Assembly: GCA_001798595.1 (NCBI GenBank)
Contig: MGSS01000102.1
Coordinates: 1 to 62,659 of the forward strand
DNA from: Deltaproteobacteria bacterium RIFCSPLOWO2_12_FULL_60_19
Lineage (GTDB): Bacteria; Desulfobacterota; Binatia; UBA9968
DNA: 62,659 nucleotides
Direction of reading: 5' to 3'
The notes under the pieces are model-generated. The model had not been told where the DNA came from. It worked only from the letters and a program-made list of their open reading frames with translations, and searched no databases. Made by a program: the position numbers and the translations under genes. Below, piece by piece: positions 15,760 to 25,232 of this stretch (the stretch's first letter is position 1; the number at the start of each line of letters is the position of its first letter).

Positions 15760-17355
15760 ATGCCACGAGAGTACTACACTGACTTGCGCAACTTCCTCGA
15801 AGCGCTCGACCAGCGCGGCAAGCTCTACCGCTGGTCGCGCCCGGTTGATAAAGACAGCGAGCTGATGCCGCTCATGCGCCTGCAATATCGCGGGCGAGCC
15901 GACGAAGCGCGCCAGGCGTTTCTGTTCGAGAACGTCACCGACGCCAAAGCCGGCCGCTACGACATGAAGGTCCTGACCGGCATGTACGGCTCGTCGCGCA
16001 GCATCATCGGACTGGGAATGGGCTGCGAAGATCCTCAGGGGATTTACGAAAAGTGGCGCCACGCGGTGACGCACCCGATCGCTCCCGTCGTGGTCGAGCG
16101 CGGCAAAGTCCAGGAGGAAGTCCATACCGGCGCCGAATTGGAAAAGATCGGCTTGACCATGCTGCCGGCGCCGGTCGAGGAGCCGGGCTTCAGCGGCGCG
16201 ATCCGCGTGACCGGCCCCTTTATCACGAAGGACGCCGAAACCGGCATGCGCAACGTCGGCATGTACAGCGGCCATTTTTACGGACCGGACCGCTTCCTGG
16301 CCGGCATCGCGCGCATTCACGACGCCATGCTTTATCATTTTCCCGTGGCGCGCCGGCGGAGCGAAGCTTTGCCGGTGGCCGTTTGTCTGGGCGCGCTTCC
16401 CGACATCGCGTACGTCGCCGCGGCGAACATACCTTACGGCCTGGACGAATTATCCGTCGCCGGCGCGATCCGCAACCGGCCGGTCGAACTCGTGCGCTGC
16501 AAAACGATCCCCCTGGAGGTGCCCGCGGAGGCGGAGATCGTTATCGAAGGGGAGCTTTCGACCGAGACGACGGCGCGCGAGAAGGCCTTCAGCGACTACC
16601 CCGGCTATTTGATGGCGGAGCACGCGAGCAAGCAGGTGGTCAAAGTCAAAGCGATCACCTGCCGGCGCGGCGCGATCTTTCCGGCGATTCTCGTCGGGCT
16701 GCCGCCGAGCGAGTCGAACGGCATCTCGCGCACCTGCCGCGAGATGATGCTCGATAATTATCTCAAGTACGGCTGCGGCATTCCGGAAGTGCTGGAAGTG
16801 AGCTGCCCGGAGATGGGCGGGGGCTGGAACTGGTGGGTGATCCGGATGAAAAAAAGCCATCCGAGCAAGCCGCAGCAGGTGCTCCACGCCGCGGCCAGCA
16901 TGGGCGCGACCAACAAAGTGATCATCGTCGTGGACGAAGACATCGATCCCAAAGATCCCGAGATGGTCATGTGGGCGATGAGTTTCGCCATGCAACCCCA
17001 TCGGGACGTCCAGATCACCACGGGGCGCTCTCCGCTGCTGGACCCGTCGGCCCATGCGTTGATGACCAAACCCGAAGACCGCAGCTTTCCGCCTCCGATC
17101 GGCTGCTCGGGCATGTTGATCGACGCCACGCGCAAGGGTCCCTACCCTCCCGTCGGATTGCCAAAAAAACATTTCATGGAGCGCGCGATGGAAATCTGGC
17201 GGCAGGAACGCATGCCGGAACTGAAACTTAGAACTCCCTGGTACGGCTACCCGCTCGGCATGTGGACCGCCGAGGACGATGCGCAGGCCGAAGCGGTGAC
17301 GAAAGGCGACTACTTTGGAACAAGCGTAAAGAAGAACGACGAAGGGAAGCATTGA
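15760..17355 (+). CDS. UbiD-family decarboxylase, unit 1 (atypical active site)
   Basis: 531 residues, near the usual UbiD length. The family pattern is clear (PVVVERGKVQEEVHTGAE, EIVIEGELS, VDEDIDPKDPEMVMWAM, KPYPPVGLP-like end). UbiD enzymes use prenylated FMN to decarboxylate or carboxylate aromatic or unsaturated acids. The prFMN-site arginine of the NxGxYR motif is Ser here (NVGMYSGHF, about residue 170), and the EGPFGE pair is EKAFSD, so the triad is altered. The start at 15760 is preferred over 15754 because GGAG at 15750-15753 fits it. Stop overlaps the bicupin ATG (TGATG). Confidence 0.9.
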   Translation: MPREYYTDLRNFLEALDQRGKLYRWSRPVDKDSELMPLMRLQYRGRADEARQAFLFENVTDAKAGRYDMKVLTGMYGSSRSIIGLGMGCEDPQGIYEKWRHAVTHPIAPVVVERGKVQEEVHTGAELEKIGLTMLPAPVEEPGFSGAIRVTGPFITKDAETGMRNVGMYSGHFYGPDRFLAGIARIHDAMLYHFPVARRRSEALPVAVCLGALPDIAYVAAANIPYGLDELSVAGAIRNRPVELVRCKTIPLEVPAEAEIVIEGELSTETTAREKAFSDYPGYLMAEHASKQVVKVKAITCRRGAIFPAILVGLPPSESNGISRTCREMMLDNYLKYGCGIPEVLEVSCPEMGGGWNWWVIRMKKSHPSKPQQVLHAAASMGATNKVIIVVDEDIDPKDPEMVMWAMSFAMQPHRDVQITTGRSPLLDPSAHALMTKPEDRSFPPPIGCSGMLIDATRKGPYPPVGLPKKHFMERAMEIWRQERMPELKLRTPWYGYPLGMWTAEDDAQAEAVTKGDYFGTSVKKNDEGKH

Positions 17356-18467
17356 TGAAGCGGGTGACAAGCTACGAAATCTGGCTTAAAGAAGAAGCCA
17401 TTCCGATTATCGAAGGATACGGCATCGAAGACGTAACCGCTCTGCCGCGCAAGCCGTGGAAGAGGACGGGAGGCGCCGGCGCGTATATCGAGCTTCGAGG
17501 CATGGAAGGATTCACCGGCATGTACGTCGGCGAGATTCCGGCGCGCGGAGCGCTCAACCCCGAAAATCATCTTTACGAAGAATTGATCTATATCCTTAAA
17601 GGCATCGGCGCCACTGAAATCTGGTCCGCCGGCGACAATGGGCGCAGGATGCACTTTGAATGGCAACAGGGCAGCTTGTTCGCCATTCCGCTCAACACGC
17701 GCCATCGCCTGATCAACGGCAGCAATGAGCCGGCGCTTTTTTTGGCCGTCACCAGCGCGCCGCTGATGATCGATCTCTTGCACAACATCCCGTTCGTCAT
17801 GGGCAGCGACTACAAGTTCCGCGACCGCTTCGACGGCGAGACGGATTATTTCGTGCCGACGAACAACCGGAAAGAGGTGGGCGGTTTCATCACCTGGGAG
17901 ACCAATTTTATCGCCGACGCCCGCGGCGCGCTCGTCGATCCGTCCGAGGCGAAAGGTCTCGGCGTGATGATCACGTCCTTCGACATGGGCGGCAGCACGC
18001 TTGTGGGCCACATCGCCGAGTGGCCCGTCGGGCGCTACCACAAAGCACATTATCATCAGGGCGGGGCGATCCTGCTCATCCTGCGCTCCGAAGGCTACAC
18101 GCTCATGTGGCCGCCGGAAGCGGGAATTCGCCCCTACCGATCGGGTCACGCAGATCGAGTGGTGAAAGTGAATTGGCGCGAAGGCAGCGTCTTCAGCCCG
18201 CCGAGCGGTTGGTTTCATCAGCATTTCAACACCGGCAATGAACCTGCCCGCCAGTTGGCGTTTCGCTACAGCGGAGAATCGGGAAACTATATCCTGGGGT
18301 GTTGGCGCGCGCTCAACAAGGAAGGCGTGCGCGCCAGCATCCGCGACGGCGGGACGCTGATCGAATACGAGGACGAAGATCCGCAGATTGAGAAAGATTT
18401 TGCAGCAGGGCTGAAAAACAACGGCGTCGCGATAGAGATGCCGCCGGTGAGTTATAGAGATCTGTGA
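17355..18467 (+). CDS. Bicupin protein, unit 1
   Basis: 370 residues from the ATG overlapping the UbiD stop. Two cupin halves: the first has LYEELIYILKG and PLNTRHRLING, the second YHKAHYHQGGAILLILR and WFHQHFNTGNEPARQLAFRY, with histidines suited to a metal site mainly in the second half. Cupins of this build act on small aromatic or oxo acids or bind them. Translational coupling to UbiD implies a shared pathway. Related proteins occur at 25233 (complete) and 23973 (truncated). Confidence 0.85.
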   Translation: MKRVTSYEIWLKEEAIPIIEGYGIEDVTALPRKPWKRTGGAGAYIELRGMEGFTGMYVGEIPARGALNPENHLYEELIYILKGIGATEIWSAGDNGRRMHFEWQQGSLFAIPLNTRHRLINGSNEPALFLAVTSAPLMIDLLHNIPFVMGSDYKFRDRFDGETDYFVPTNNRKEVGGFITWETNFIADARGALVDPSEAKGLGVMITSFDMGGSTLVGHIAEWPVGRYHKAHYHQGGAILLILRSEGYTLMWPPEAGIRPYRSGHADRVVKVNWREGSVFSPPSGWFHQHFNTGNEPARQLAFRYSGESGNYILGCWRALNKEGVRASIRDGGTLIEYEDEDPQIEKDFAAGLKNNGVAIEMPPVSYRDL

Positions 18468-18475
18468 GGCACGGT

Positions 18476-19594
18476 ATGAGCCAAAAAACTTTTTTTCTAG
18501 CGGTCCTTTTCTTTCTCGCGGCGGCCTCCCCTTCCTTGTCGCTCGCGCAAACCGCGAAGCCGGCGTGGCAAGCGGAATGGGAACGGGCGATCGAGCTGGC
18601 GAAGAAAGAAGGCAAAATCGTCATTTCCATTCCAGCCTCTGCCGAGCTCAGACAGGCGCTGGAGGAGAGCTTCAAACGGCGCTTCGGGTTCGTCGTAGAG
18701 TCGGTGCCGGCCCGTGGCACGTCGGTGGTGAGGAAGATCGTCGACGAGAGCAAAGCCGGCATCAGTTACTTCGACATTCACATCGGCGGCAGCGAGTCGA
18801 TCGTCACCGGCATGTTGCCGGAAAAAATTCTTGAGCCGATCGAGCCGTGGTTCATTCTCCCGGAGGTCAAGGACCCAAAGAACTGGTGGGGCGGCCACAT
18901 CTGGATCGACAACGCAAAGCGCTTCATCTATGCCTTCCAGGCCTATCAGACCGAAAGCGTGTGGTATAACAGCGATCTCGTGAAGCCGGAAGAGATCCGC
19001 TCTTTCGACGATCTGCTGAGTCCCAAATGGCAGGGGAAAATCGCCATCCTCGATCCGCGCACGCCCGGCTCGGGCGCCTCGATGTGGTCGTATCTGCGCG
19101 ATATCAAGGGTGAGGATTATTTAAAAAGGCTCGTCGCGCAGAAAATGCAGCTCGGCCGAGACCAGCGGCTGCTCGCGGAAAATCTCGCCAAAGGAAAAAC
19201 CGGCCTCGTCATAGGCCTCACTTATTACTCGATCGTCCCTTTCCTGAAGGCGGGGCTTCCGGTCAAGCCGCTTCCCACTCCCCGTGAAGGAATGTATGTG
19301 AGCGGCGGCAGCGGCCATCTCACGATCATCAGGAATCCGCCGCACCCGAACGCCACCAAAGTGTTCATCAACTGGCTCTTGAGCAAGGAAGGCCAGGAAG
19401 TTTTTTATAAAGGACTCGGCCAGGCGACGCGGCGGCTGGATGTCGATACGCGCGGCTTGAAGGAATTCGGCGTGACGGCGGCGAAGGACACGATCACGCT
19501 GGAACAGTATTACAAGTTGGAGAATCAGTCGGAGAAAAAAGTCAGCGAGTCGCGGGGGCCGGGCGCGGCGCTGGCGCGGAAGCTGCTGGACTAG
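18476..19594 (+). CDS. Extracellular solute-binding protein of UbiD unit 2
   Basis: 372 residues; the ATG at 18476 sits 6 nt after GAGG, and the bicupin stop is only 9 bp upstream. Signal peptide to SLAQTA. Shares with the unit-1 protein the segments ELAKKEGKIVISIPASAEL, DIHIGGSESIV, WWGGHIWID, FDDLLSPKWQGKIAILDPR and FINWLLSKEGQ. High similarity in tandem suggests gene duplication with ligand divergence. Confidence 0.88.
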   Translation: MSQKTFFLAVLFFLAAASPSLSLAQTAKPAWQAEWERAIELAKKEGKIVISIPASAELRQALEESFKRRFGFVVESVPARGTSVVRKIVDESKAGISYFDIHIGGSESIVTGMLPEKILEPIEPWFILPEVKDPKNWWGGHIWIDNAKRFIYAFQAYQTESVWYNSDLVKPEEIRSFDDLLSPKWQGKIAILDPRTPGSGASMWSYLRDIKGEDYLKRLVAQKMQLGRDQRLLAENLAKGKTGLVIGLTYYSIVPFLKAGLPVKPLPTPREGMYVSGGSGHLTIIRNPPHPNATKVFINWLLSKEGQEVFYKGLGQATRRLDVDTRGLKEFGVTAAKDTITLEQYYKLENQSEKKVSESRGPGAALARKLLD

Positions 19595-19603
19595 CCCTGC
19601 GGG

Positions 19604-19663
19604 CATCTCAAATCTCATATCTCAAATTGCAATTCTGAGATCTGAAATTTGAGATGTGAGATT
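19604..19663. repeat. Inverted word repeat: ATCTCAAAT words against ATTTGAGAT words
   Basis: The left arm (19604-19628) reiterates CTCAAAT/CTCATAT; the right arm (19632-19663) reiterates its complement CTGAGAT/TTTGAGAT. The structure begins 10 bp after the binding-protein stop and ends 35 bp before the UbiD start. It has the same architecture as the other word repeats but a different word. Confidence 0.7.
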
Positions 19664-19698
19664 CCGAGCGAAGCAACGAAAGGAGCAAGCGAGGACAT

Positions 19699-21114
19699 AT
19701 GAGCTACACGGATTTGCGAGAATGGATTCAAAAGACGGACGAGATCGGCGAGCTGGCGCGCATCGACGGCGCGGACTGGGACCTGGAGATCGGCGCGCTG
19801 ACCGAGGTGGCCGAGTTCAGCTCGCCGTCGCCGGCCGTGCTGTTCGACCACATCAAAGATTATCCGGTGGGCCATCGCGTCCTGGTCGGGATGATCGAGT
19901 CGCTCAAGCGCGCGGCGGTGACGACCAACCTGCCGACGGATATCGGCCGCAACGACTTCATTGCCGCCTGGAAGGAGCGGCTCAACCACCCCACGCTGAT
20001 TCCGCCGCGCTACGTCGATAGCGGTCCGGTGATGGAGAATGTTTTTACCGGCAAGCAGATCGACGTCCTCAAGATGCCCGTCCCGCGATGGCACGACCGC
20101 GACGGCGGACGTTACATCGGGACGGCCCACGTGGTGTTTACCCAAGACCCCGACGAGGGTTGGATCAACATGGGCGTCTACCGCGTGATGGTCCACGATC
20201 GCGACAAGCTGGCGCTCTACATCTCCCCCGGCAAGCACGGCCGCATTCACCGCCAAAAATCCTTCGACGCCGGCAAGCCGCTCAAGGTCGCGATCTCTTT
20301 CGGGCAGGATCCGCTGCTCTTCCTGATCGCCTCGCGCGCGCTCCCCTGGGGCGCGCAGGAGCTGGAGTACGCGGGCGGCATCAAGGGCGCGCCGATCGAC
20401 GTGATTCGCGGCGAGTTCACCGGCCTGCCCATTCCCGCGTTCGCCGAAGTGGCGATCGAGGGCGAGGTCTCGCCCGACGAAGTCAAAGAAGAAGGACCGT
20501 TCGGCGAATGGACGGGTTACTACGCGAGCGGCGAGAGAAAAGAGCCGGTCTTGAAGATCCACTCTCTCATGCACCGCAACAACCCGATTATCACCGGCGC
20601 GCCGCCGTTTCGTCCCCAGGCGGGCGCCGACGACTGCTCGTCGTTGATCCGCGCCGCGTTTATCTGGGATTCGCTGGAAAAGGCCGGCGTGCCAGACGTG
20701 AGAGGCGTCGCCTGCTACCAGAACCGCTTTTTCACCGTCGTCTCGATCAAGCAGCGCTATCCCGGCCATGCCAAGCAGGCGGCGATCATCGCCAACCAGT
20801 GTCAGACCGGCGCTTACCTGAGCCGATTCGTGATGGTGGTTGACGAAGATATCGACGTCGCCGACTTCAACGACGTCCTCTGGGCGATGTGCACGCGGGT
20901 GGATCCGGAAAACTCGATCGACATCATCCGCCGCGCCTGGAGCGGGCCGCTCGACCCGATCATCCCCAGGGCGGAGAAGGGCTTGAGCTCGCGCGCGATC
21001 ATCGACGCCTGCCGGCCCTACGAGTGGATGAAGGACTTTCCTCCTGTCTCGGGCGCAAGCAAAGAACTCAAGGAGAAGGTGTTGGCAAAGTACGGCCACT
21101 TTTTGAAGCGGTAA
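19699..21114 (+). CDS. UbiD-family decarboxylase, unit 2 (canonical active site)
   Basis: 471 residues, AAAGGAG site upstream. The prFMN/catalytic signature is complete: NMGVYRVM supplies the arginine (about residue 154) and EEGPFGEWTGYY the two glutamates (about 263-268). VVDEDIDVADFNDVLWAM and the RSGPLDP-like tail are typical. It should be a true prFMN decarboxylase of an aromatic or alpha,beta-unsaturated acid. No UbiX prenyltransferase is in the window. Confidence 0.93.
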   Translation: MSYTDLREWIQKTDEIGELARIDGADWDLEIGALTEVAEFSSPSPAVLFDHIKDYPVGHRVLVGMIESLKRAAVTTNLPTDIGRNDFIAAWKERLNHPTLIPPRYVDSGPVMENVFTGKQIDVLKMPVPRWHDRDGGRYIGTAHVVFTQDPDEGWINMGVYRVMVHDRDKLALYISPGKHGRIHRQKSFDAGKPLKVAISFGQDPLLFLIASRALPWGAQELEYAGGIKGAPIDVIRGEFTGLPIPAFAEVAIEGEVSPDEVKEEGPFGEWTGYYASGERKEPVLKIHSLMHRNNPIITGAPPFRPQAGADDCSSLIRAAFIWDSLEKAGVPDVRGVACYQNRFFTVVSIKQRYPGHAKQAAIIANQCQTGAYLSRFVMVVDEDIDVADFNDVLWAMCTRVDPENSIDIIRRAWSGPLDPIIPRAEKGLSSRAIIDACRPYEWMKDFPPVSGASKELKEKVLAKYGHFLKR

Positions 21115-21140
21115 CAAGGATGGCCTGAAGGAGAACGGAC

Positions 21141-22256
21141 ATGAGGGCTAAACTTGGAATCGTCTTTGCGGCTGCAAGCCTGTTACTTTTCAGCTCCAAC
21201 GCGGCGGCGCAGACCGGTAAGCCGGCGGCGGAATGGGAGAAGATTCTCGAGGCGGCGCGAAAAGAAGGAAAGGTCGTCGCCTCCATCCCGCCTAACGCCG
21301 AGCTGAGAAAGGGCATCGAGGAGACGTTTCAAAAGCGCTTCGGCATCACGGTGGAAAGCGTTCCGGGAAGGGGCGCGTCCAGCATCCGGCGCATGGTCGA
21401 TGAGGCCAAGGCGGGCATTCGCTACTTCGATCTCCATTTCGGCGGCACAGAGTCCACGGTCAAGGGGCTGCTGCCGGAAAACATTCTGGATCTTATTGAA
21501 CCGTGGTTTGTCTTACCGGAGGTGAAAGATCCGAAGAACTGGTGGGGCGGCCATATCTGGGTCGATAAAGCGAAGCGTCTGGTCTATTCCTTCGCGGCGT
21601 ATCAGACTCAGACTCTCAACTACAATGCGGATCTGGCTAAGCCTGAAGAGATCCGCTCCTTCGACGATTACTTGAACCCCAAATGGCAGGGCAAGATCGG
21701 CTTCAGCGACCCGCGCATCCCCGGCTCCGGCGCCTCGGTTTGGTCGTTTATTCTGCAGGTTAAAGGCGAAGAATATTTGAAAAAGCTGGTCGCGCAGAAG
21801 TTGTTTCTCGGCCGCGACCTGAGACTGTTGGCCGAAAGCCTGGTCAAGGGGCGGGTCAGCCACACGATAGGCATCGGCCACACCGAGTTCGCCCCCTTTA
21901 TCAAGGCCGGTTTCCCGATCAAATCGCTCCCGATGCCCAAAGAAGGCCTCTATGCCACCGCAGGATACGGCGCGTTGGTCATCCTGAAGAACTCTCCTCA
22001 CTCCAACGCAACGAAAGTCTTCGTCAATTGGCTGCTCGGCAAAGAAGGCCAGGAAATCTTTACCCGGTCGATGGGCGAGGCGACGCGGCGGCTCGACGTG
22101 GATACGAAATGGATGCAGGAGTTCGGCGTTCTCGCGGCGAAGGACGGTCTGACCCTGGAGCAATACTACAAGATGGAGAATCAATCGGAGGAGAAAGTTT
22201 ACAGCGTGCGCGATCCGGGGGCGGCGATGGCCAAAAAGCTGCTCGACGCAATGTAG
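21141..22256 (+). CDS. Extracellular solute-binding protein of UbiD unit 3
   Basis: 371 residues, AAGGAGAAC upstream of the ATG. Signal peptide ends near AAAQTG. It carries the same landmarks as the unit 1 and 2 proteins (ARKEGKVVASIPPNAEL, DLHFGGTESTV, WWGGHIWVD, FDDYLNPKWQGKIGFSDPR) but diverges around the cleft (GIGHTEFAPFIKAGFPIK in place of GLTYYS), so it probably binds a different ligand. Confidence 0.88.
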   Translation: MRAKLGIVFAAASLLLFSSNAAAQTGKPAAEWEKILEAARKEGKVVASIPPNAELRKGIEETFQKRFGITVESVPGRGASSIRRMVDEAKAGIRYFDLHFGGTESTVKGLLPENILDLIEPWFVLPEVKDPKNWWGGHIWVDKAKRLVYSFAAYQTQTLNYNADLAKPEEIRSFDDYLNPKWQGKIGFSDPRIPGSGASVWSFILQVKGEEYLKKLVAQKLFLGRDLRLLAESLVKGRVSHTIGIGHTEFAPFIKAGFPIKSLPMPKEGLYATAGYGALVILKNSPHSNATKVFVNWLLGKEGQEIFTRSMGEATRRLDVDTKWMQEFGVLAAKDGLTLEQYYKMENQSEEKVYSVRDPGAAMAKKLLDAM

Positions 22257-22340
22257 CGGCAGGCCGGTGAAAAAGGTGGTGAGCCTGTCCTTCGACGTCT
22301 CAGGGCCCTGAGTTTCACCGAAGGGTCGAACCACCGTCAG

Positions 22341-22474
22341 CCCCCCTGGGGGTCTCTCGGAGGGCCGATGCGTGGGCCGAGAAGATCCAAGCGTGACCTT
22401 GAGCTACTCTTAGCTCGGAGGAGCAGCGTAACACCGACGTATCGCATCGGCCCGGAGAGAGATTCCCAGGGGGG
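22341..22474 (+). repeat. 135-bp hairpin element, copy 1
   Basis: Ends CCCCCCTGGGGGTCTCTCGG ... CGGAGAGAGATTCCCAGGGGGG pair with each other, followed inward by GGGCCGATGCG / CGCATCGGCC. Near the right end lies the box GCAGCGTAACACCGACG shared with the copies at 29462 and 39355. It fills the 247-bp gap between the unit-3 binding protein and its UbiD gene, ending 29 bp before the UbiD ATG. The gap also holds a smaller dyad around 22283-22325 (CCTGTCCTTCG ... CGAAGGGTCG). Confidence 0.82.
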
Positions 22475-22503
22475 CGCCTGTTTAGTCAATTGGAGTTGAT
22501 GCG

Positions 22504-23973
22504 ATGGCTGTAAAAGATTTGCGCGAGTGGATCGACATTCTCGAAGAGAAGCGCGACCTGAAGCGCATCAAAGCCGAAGTGGATTGGGACGAGGAGATCG
22601 GCGCGATCACGCGAGAGGTGTCGAGCGCGTACGGGCCGGCGCTGCTGTTTGAGACGATCAAAGACCATCGCAACACGCTCTGCCGCAGGCTCTTCACCAA
22701 CTTGACCGGCAGCCGGGAGCGGGTCTGCGGGCTGCTCGGCCTTTCTGAGGGGACTTCCTACCGCGAGCTGGTTCCCATTCTCAAAGAGCGCTTCTCGCAC
22801 CCGGTCAAGCCGATTCAAGTAAAGAGCGGCCCGGTTAAAGAAAACATCGTCAAGGGAGACGCCGTCGATCTCTATCAGCTGCCGGTGCCCAAGTGGAACC
22901 CGCTCGACGGCGGCAGATACATCATGACCTCCGCGAGCACGGTGACGACAGACCCGGAGACGGGGCGGCACAACGCCGGCACCTATCGCGGCATGATCTC
23001 GTCGAAAAAGACGATCAGCGTCTTGCTCGCCACGACTCAAGGATGGGGAGAGCACTTCACGAAATATCGAAAGCGCGGCGAGGAGATGCCGGTGGCCGTG
23101 GTCCTGGGCCAGGACCCCACCCTCTTTATCGCCGCCTCCACGCCGGTGAGCCATTCGGAATACGAGATGGCCGGCTCGTTGCGGGGCGCGCCGGTGGAGC
23201 TGGTCAAATGCGAGACCAGCGACCTGCTGGTGCCGGCTAACGCGGAGATTGTGATCGAAGGGAAAATCTCGCCCGATCCGAAAAGCTTCGAAGCCGAAGG
23301 GCCGTTCAGCGAGTATCCGGGCTACTACGGCGGCCGCAAAAGCCCCAAGCATACCATCCGGGTCGAGTGTCTCACCTATCGGAACGACCCGATCTTTACC
23401 GGCTGCCTGACCGGAGCGAGTCCGGGCAGGACCAACGAGTGTACGATGTGGACGCCCGCGGCCTATTCGGCGGTCGCGTGGCACTACCTCGAGCGGGCGG
23501 GCGTGGCGAACGTGCTGGCCGTTTGGCGCGGCAAGTGGCCGGAGGTGATGCGCGTGCAGATCCGCAAGACCCACCGCGGCCATGCCCAGCAGGTGGCCAA
23601 CGCGCTCTGGGGCTCGCATATCGCCAACTACACGGCCAAGCATCTGATCGTGGTCGACGAAGATATCGACATCTTCGACGGCGAAGCGATCGAGTGGGCG
23701 CTGGCCTACCGAGTGAACGCCGGGATGGGTGACATTGCGTTTTTTCCCGGCACCTCCGGTTCGATGCTCGATCCGAGCGTGCCGATCGAAGAGCGCGACT
23801 CCGTAAAATACGGCCACGGGAGATGGACGCGCGTCCTGGTCGACGCGACGATCAACTGGGAGCTTGAGCCGCAGGAGCAGTACGGCGGCCACCGCTATCC
23901 GCCGCTCGGAACCTCCATCTCGCCGAAAATGGAGGAGACGCTCAAGCGCAGATGGAAGGAGTACGGCTTTTAA
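22504..23973 (+). CDS. UbiD-family decarboxylase, unit 3 (canonical active site)
   Basis: 489 residues. NAGTYRGMI (about residue 160) gives the prFMN arginine and AEGPFSEYPGYY (about 263-274) the paired glutamates. Also present: AEIVIEGKISPD and VVDEDIDIFDGEAIEWAL. It is preceded by the hairpin element rather than a clear ribosome site (TTGGAG is 8 nt upstream). Its stop overlaps the ATG of a truncated cupin. Confidence 0.93.
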   Translation: MAVKDLREWIDILEEKRDLKRIKAEVDWDEEIGAITREVSSAYGPALLFETIKDHRNTLCRRLFTNLTGSRERVCGLLGLSEGTSYRELVPILKERFSHPVKPIQVKSGPVKENIVKGDAVDLYQLPVPKWNPLDGGRYIMTSASTVTTDPETGRHNAGTYRGMISSKKTISVLLATTQGWGEHFTKYRKRGEEMPVAVVLGQDPTLFIAASTPVSHSEYEMAGSLRGAPVELVKCETSDLLVPANAEIVIEGKISPDPKSFEAEGPFSEYPGYYGGRKSPKHTIRVECLTYRNDPIFTGCLTGASPGRTNECTMWTPAAYSAVAWHYLERAGVANVLAVWRGKWPEVMRVQIRKTHRGHAQQVANALWGSHIANYTAKHLIVVDEDIDIFDGEAIEWALAYRVNAGMGDIAFFPGTSGSMLDPSVPIEERDSVKYGHGRWTRVLVDATINWELEPQEQYGGHRYPPLGTSISPKMEETLKRRWKEYGF

Positions 23974-24188
23974 TGGACAGAGCGAACGGGCAGCGAAAGA
24001 CCGCCTACGAAAGGTGGATCGAGCAGGAAGGCATTCCCGTCGTCGCGGGATACGGCGTGCGGGATGTCCGCGAGCTTGCGCTGGGGCCGTGGAAGCGGCT
24101 CGGCGGCAGAGGCGCCTATGTGCAGATGAAAGGGCTTGAGGGCATCGCCTCCGCCATGCCCGGTTCATCCCACGCTCACGGAGGGTAG
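23973..24188 (+). pseudogene. Truncated bicupin (first ~50 residues only)
   Basis: The ATG overlaps the UbiD stop (TAATG), as for the intact bicupin of unit 1. The product TAYERWIEQEGIPVVAGYG ... KRLGGRGAYVQMKGLEG matches the N terminus of the bicupin at 17355 (TSYEIWLKEEAIPIIEGYG ... GAGAYIELRGMEG), then runs into unrelated sequence and stops after about 71 residues. Both cupin barrels are gone. The break point is about 20 bp before the ribosome site of the next gene, so a deletion joined the two. Confidence 0.75.
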
Positions 24189-24192
24189 AGTT

Positions 24193-25200
24193 ACGAAGAT
24201 AAAACTGCCTCGACTCATAACCGCGATCCTCTTCCTCGTCGCTTTGTTCATAACGTGGCAAGGCCGCGCGCTTGCGGCTGAGGTTCGCAAGGTCGAACGA
24301 CTTAAGATCGGCTACGCTTCGATCAGCGGCAATCGCATTTCACTCTGGGCCGCGCAGGACGTCGGGTTTTTCGCGCGCCATGGCCTCGCGGCAGAACTCG
24401 TCTTTATTGCCACCTCGGCGCAAGGGATGCCGGCCTTGCTTGCGGGCGATCTCGCGATCTTTTCCGGTTCGCCCGAGACCGCCGCCCAAGCTGCGGTCAG
24501 AGGGATCGATCTGGCGATCATCGCGAGCAACGAACCAACGCAATACAAGCTCATTGTTCAGCCGGGGATCAGGTCGGTGGCGGAGCTCAAAGGGAAAAAA
24601 ATCGGCATCGACCGCGTCGGTGGATCGAGCTACTACGCCACCCGGCGGATGCTTGAGAAACTGGGCCTCAAACCTGAGGAGGTGGAATTTATGCAGGTGG
24701 CGGGCGGCGGGATTCAAAGAGCCGCAGCGTTTGGCTCCGGAGTGCTCAGCGCGGTGGTGACGACAATTGAACGATTGGAGCGAGCGAAAATCCCCTACCA
24801 TGTTCTGGCCGATGCCATCGGTATGGGCGTGAGGATTATCGGAAGCTCGGTCATTACCACTCGAAGCTTCAGGGATCGCAATCGGAATATCATCCAGGGG
24901 TTCGTCAGGGCGCTGACCGAGGCGATTCACTGGACTAAAAACCCGAAAAACCGGGAGGGCGTGCTGAAGGTCTTCAGCCGCAACCTCAGGACCGACGATG
25001 CGTCGGTGCTGGGTTTGAATTACCGTTTATATGTCGATCCACTGCCTCTTTTCCCTTACACGAACATGGAGGACCTGCGCTCGAACCTCACGGATCTGGC
25101 GGAGAGCAACCCGAAGCTCCGGGAGCTGAACTTATCCGAGCTGGTCGACAACAGTTTCGTCCAACGAGTGGAGGCGGAAGGCGTAGCGACGCCGCGCTGA
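24193..25200 (+). CDS. NMT1/SsuA-type (NitT/TauT-like) substrate-binding protein with ACG in place of a start codon
   Basis: Residues following ACG at 24193 read KIKLPRLITAILFLVALFI, a signal peptide, then LKIGYASISGNRISLWAAQDVGFFARHGL, ALLAGDLAIFSGSPE and LKGKKIGIDRVGGSSYYATRRML, the SsuA/THI5-like pattern. GGAGGG at 24180-24185 is 7 nt before ACG, exactly where an ATG would be expected, so ATG probably mutated to ACG. The only standard upstream start is TTG 24136, which has no good ribosome site and adds a peptide that does not look like a signal sequence. Expression may be weak. Confidence 0.8.
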   Translation, partial: TKIKLPRLITAILFLVALFITWQGRALAAEVRKVERLKIGYASISGNRISLWAAQDVGFFARHGLAAELVFIATSAQGMPALLAGDLAIFSGSPETAAQAAVRGIDLAIIASNEPTQYKLIVQPGIRSVAELKGKKIGIDRVGGSSYYATRRMLEKLGLKPEEVEFMQVAGGGIQRAAAFGSGVLSAVVTTIERLERAKIPYHVLADAIGMGVRIIGSSVITTRSFRDRNRNIIQGFVRALTEAIHWTKNPKNREGVLKVFSRNLRTDDASVLGLNYRLYVDPLPLFPYTNMEDLRSNLTDLAESNPKLRELNLSELVDNSFVQRVEAEGVATPR

Positions 25201-25232
25201 GGCTTGCCGAGCCGCGAGAGAGAGGAAGACAC

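Noticed and set aside
19615-21117. 500-residue minus-strand open frame opposite a UbiD gene
   Set aside because: Codon-position shadow of the UbiD gene, as are those at 22486-24261 and 25056-26093.
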